Shown here in pieces: positions 11,717 to 13,279 of a stretch of DNA of 13,279 nucleotides. Each line of letters begins with the position of its first letter. Positions within the stretch are counted from its first letter, which is position 1. The DNA comes from Desulfobulbaceae bacterium (GTDB taxonomy: Bacteria > Desulfobacterota > Desulfobulbia > Desulfobulbales > Desulfobulbaceae), in contig JALVAI010000044.1 in NCBI GenBank assembly GCA_027011235.1, positions 1 through 13,279 of the forward strand. The letters run 5' to 3'. A model generated the notes under the pieces. That model was not told the DNA's origin and made no database searches. It was given only the letters and a program-made list of their open reading frames with translations. A program made the position numbers and the translations under genes.

Positions 11717-13279
11717 CGGCCTGATTTTTTCCGTTTGGCGATTTTTTTCTTCCGTTTCTTTTTTGAAAGCCGACGCGCCTCGGCCAGACGGTCGGCCGCC
11801 AGCTCAATAAGCTGTTCCTGGGAACTGCGTTGATCATCCTTGCCGGTCGGCTGCAGTTGAATATAGGTCCCATCCGGCTGCATCTCCCAGGCCCCGCGAT
11901 GGTCATTGAGCTGGACATCAAGGATTTTGCGCAACTCCCGCTGCAGGGGTTTGGGTTCAACAGGCGTGACCACCTCGACCCGGTCCTCGAGGTTTCGTTT
12001 CATAATGTCGGCCGAACCGATAAAATATTCCTCATCGCCGTTATTCTTAAAATAATAGATGCGGCTGTGTTCCAGAAATCGACCGACAATGGAAATAATG
12101 CGGATATTGTCGGAAAGCCCTTCTATTCCGGGGCGCAGCCGGCAGGTATCGCGGACAATGAGATCAACATGCACCCCGGCCTGGGATGCCCTGTACAGGG
12201 CCCGGGTGATATCCTTGTCTTCCAGGGCATTGGTTTTGAACTGGATAAGGCCCTCTTTCCCCTTTTCCTGAAGGGAGATTTCCCGGTCAATCCTGTTGAG
12301 CAGTCCTTTTTTCAACAGTTTGGGAGACGGCAGCAGTTTTTTATATTTTCTGGCCGGGGCATAGCCCATGGTCAGGTAATTAAAGAGTTCGGTCAGGTCC
12401 TTGCCGATATCGGCATCACAGGTCAACAGGCCGAGATCACTATAAATCCTGGCGGTGCCGGCATGGTAGTTGCCGGTGCCGATATGGGCGTAGCGTTTAA
12501 GGCCGTTAAAATCCCTGCGAATAACAAAGATGACCTTGGAATGGGTCTTCAGCCCGACAACACCGTAGGTGACATGGACACCTGCCTGTTCCAGGTAACC
12601 GGCCCAGTGGATATTTGCCGATTCGTCAAACCGGGCCTTGAGTTCAACCACAACCGCCACCTGTTTACCGTTCTGGGCGGCATCAAGCAGGTACTGGATG
12701 ACCCGGGAATCGGATGAGGTCCGGTACAGGGTCATTTTGATGGCCAGCACCTTGGGATCGGTACTCGCCTCCTTGAGAAACCGCTCCACCGACGACTCAA
12801 AAGATTCATAGGGATGCTGGAGAAGAATTGCGCCCTCTTCACGGATAAGGTGAAAAATATTGGGCGAATCACCGGCCAGCCGATAATGGTCAAAGGGCTG
12901 GTGGGGCGGATAGTGAAGGTCTGGCCGATCAATGGAGGCAATCTGGAAAAGGTCCCTTTTGGCCATGATCCCGTCCACGGCAAAGACATCACGCTCCTCG
13001 TCAATGCCCAGTTCCGCTGCCAGCATGCCCCGGTGGGACGGCGACATGCAGGAACCGACTTCAAGGCGGACTATCTCGGCGAATTTTCGGTCCCGCAGGG
13101 CTGTTTCGATCATGGAGAGCAGGTCGTTGGCCTGGTCCAGGGTTTTCTCGGTAATCGCGTTTCTGGTCACCCTGAACAGCTCACAGCTCTCGATGAGCAT
13201 ATCCGGAAAAATTGCCGACAGATTATTGGCGATAACATCTTCAAAACGCACATACAGGTGCGCCTTGCCAATCCTGATA
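11713..13279 (-). CDS. ppk: Polyphosphate kinase 1, N-terminus beyond the window
   Basis: PPK1 reversibly polymerises the terminal phosphate of ATP into polyphosphate at the inner membrane. About 521 of the usual roughly 700 residues are visible. The frame stays open to the window edge with IRIGKAHLYVRFEDVIANN, so the real start is off-window and the GTG at 13251 is internal. Family hallmarks are HPYESFESSVERFL, IKMTLYRTSSDS, VVELKARFDE, the autophosphorylated His in GLKTHSKV (codon 12541-12543), HIGTGNYH, and the second catalytic His in FLEHSRIYYF (codon 12067-12069). The C-terminus carries an unusual Lys/Arg-rich tail (KKKRKKKIAKRKKSGR). The stop TGA overlaps the start of the small downstream gene, so the two form an operon. 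Confidence 0.96.
   Translation of the reverse strand, partial: IRIGKAHLYVRFEDVIANNLSAIFPDMLIESCELFRVTRNAITEKTLDQANDLLSMIETALRDRKFAEIVRLEVGSCMSPSHRGMLAAELGIDEERDVFAVDGIMAKRDLFQIASIDRPDLHYPPHQPFDHYRLAGDSPNIFHLIREEGAILLQHPYESFESSVERFLKEASTDPKVLAIKMTLYRTSSDSRVIQYLLDAAQNGKQVAVVVELKARFDESANIHWAGYLEQAGVHVTYGVVGLKTHSKVIFVIRRDFNGLKRYAHIGTGNYHAGTARIYSDLGLLTCDADIGKDLTELFNYLTMGYAPARKYKKLLPSPKLLKKGLLNRIDREISLQEKGKEGLIQFKTNALEDKDITRALYRASQAGVHVDLIVRDTCRLRPGIEGLSDNIRIISIVGRFLEHSRIYYFKNNGDEEYFIGSADIMKRNLEDRVEVVTPVEPKPLQRELRKILDVQLNDHRGAWEMQPDGTYIQLQPTGKDDQRSSQEQLIELAADRLAEARRLSKKKRKKKIAKRKKSGR

Noticed and set aside
11830..12717. 295-codon plus-strand frame opposite ppk
   Set aside because: It is the complement of conserved PPK1 motifs, and its composition is typical of a shadow frame.

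Overview
The window reads as ordinary chromosome from a Gram-negative bacterium, most likely a member of the Desulfobacterota (former Deltaproteobacteria). This placement is inference. It rests on the LPS-transport and glycosyltransferase genes, a spore-photoproduct-lyase-like radical SAM gene in an organism with an outer membrane, RNase G, PPK1, and a probable UGA-decoded selenocysteine gene. Selenoproteins are common in that phylum. There is no phage, plasmid, CRISPR array, tRNA or rRNA that I can see.

Layout, left to right. (1) Positions 1-2481 are on the minus strand: the start of ssb (its C-terminus is off the window), a SPL-family radical SAM protein, and a family 2 glycosyltransferase that lies upstream of it in the same apparent operon. 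(2) Positions 2482-2803 are a divergent intergenic region. It carries an unusual structured leader for the plus-strand gene rng (RNase G, 2804-4339). (3) Positions 4340-4697 are non-coding and hold an 80-bp dispersed-type palindromic element. (4) Positions 4698-11390 hold five plus-strand cell-envelope genes: a membrane-anchored M23/LytM peptidase, an LptF-type LPS permease with an unexpected C-terminal cysteine cluster, a flippase-like membrane protein of the LPG-synthase-TM family, a family 9 glycosyltransferase, and a GT39/ArnT-like glycosyltransferase. (5) Positions 11489-13279 are on the minus strand and convergent with the envelope cluster: the C-terminal three quarters or so of polyphosphate kinase (ppk), followed by a small gene that overlaps its stop codon.

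The most interesting item is that small gene (11716 down to 11489). Its start overlaps the ppk stop as ATGA. It reads as a 75-residue protein if one in-frame UGA at codon 16 is decoded. The UGA follows a Cys codon and is followed at the expected distance by a stable stem-loop that fits the bacterial SECIS consensus. I read it as an undescribed or unannotated small selenoprotein, possibly with a TusA/SirA-like layout. A standard gene caller would miss it.

The envelope genes fit together functionally. LptF moves LPS to the outer membrane, GT9 and GT39 enzymes build or decorate LPS or another polyprenyl-linked glycan, the flippase-like protein may handle a lipid substrate, and the LytM protein acts on peptidoglycan. 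Apart from the lptF/flippase ATGA overlap, the junctions do not prove one transcript.
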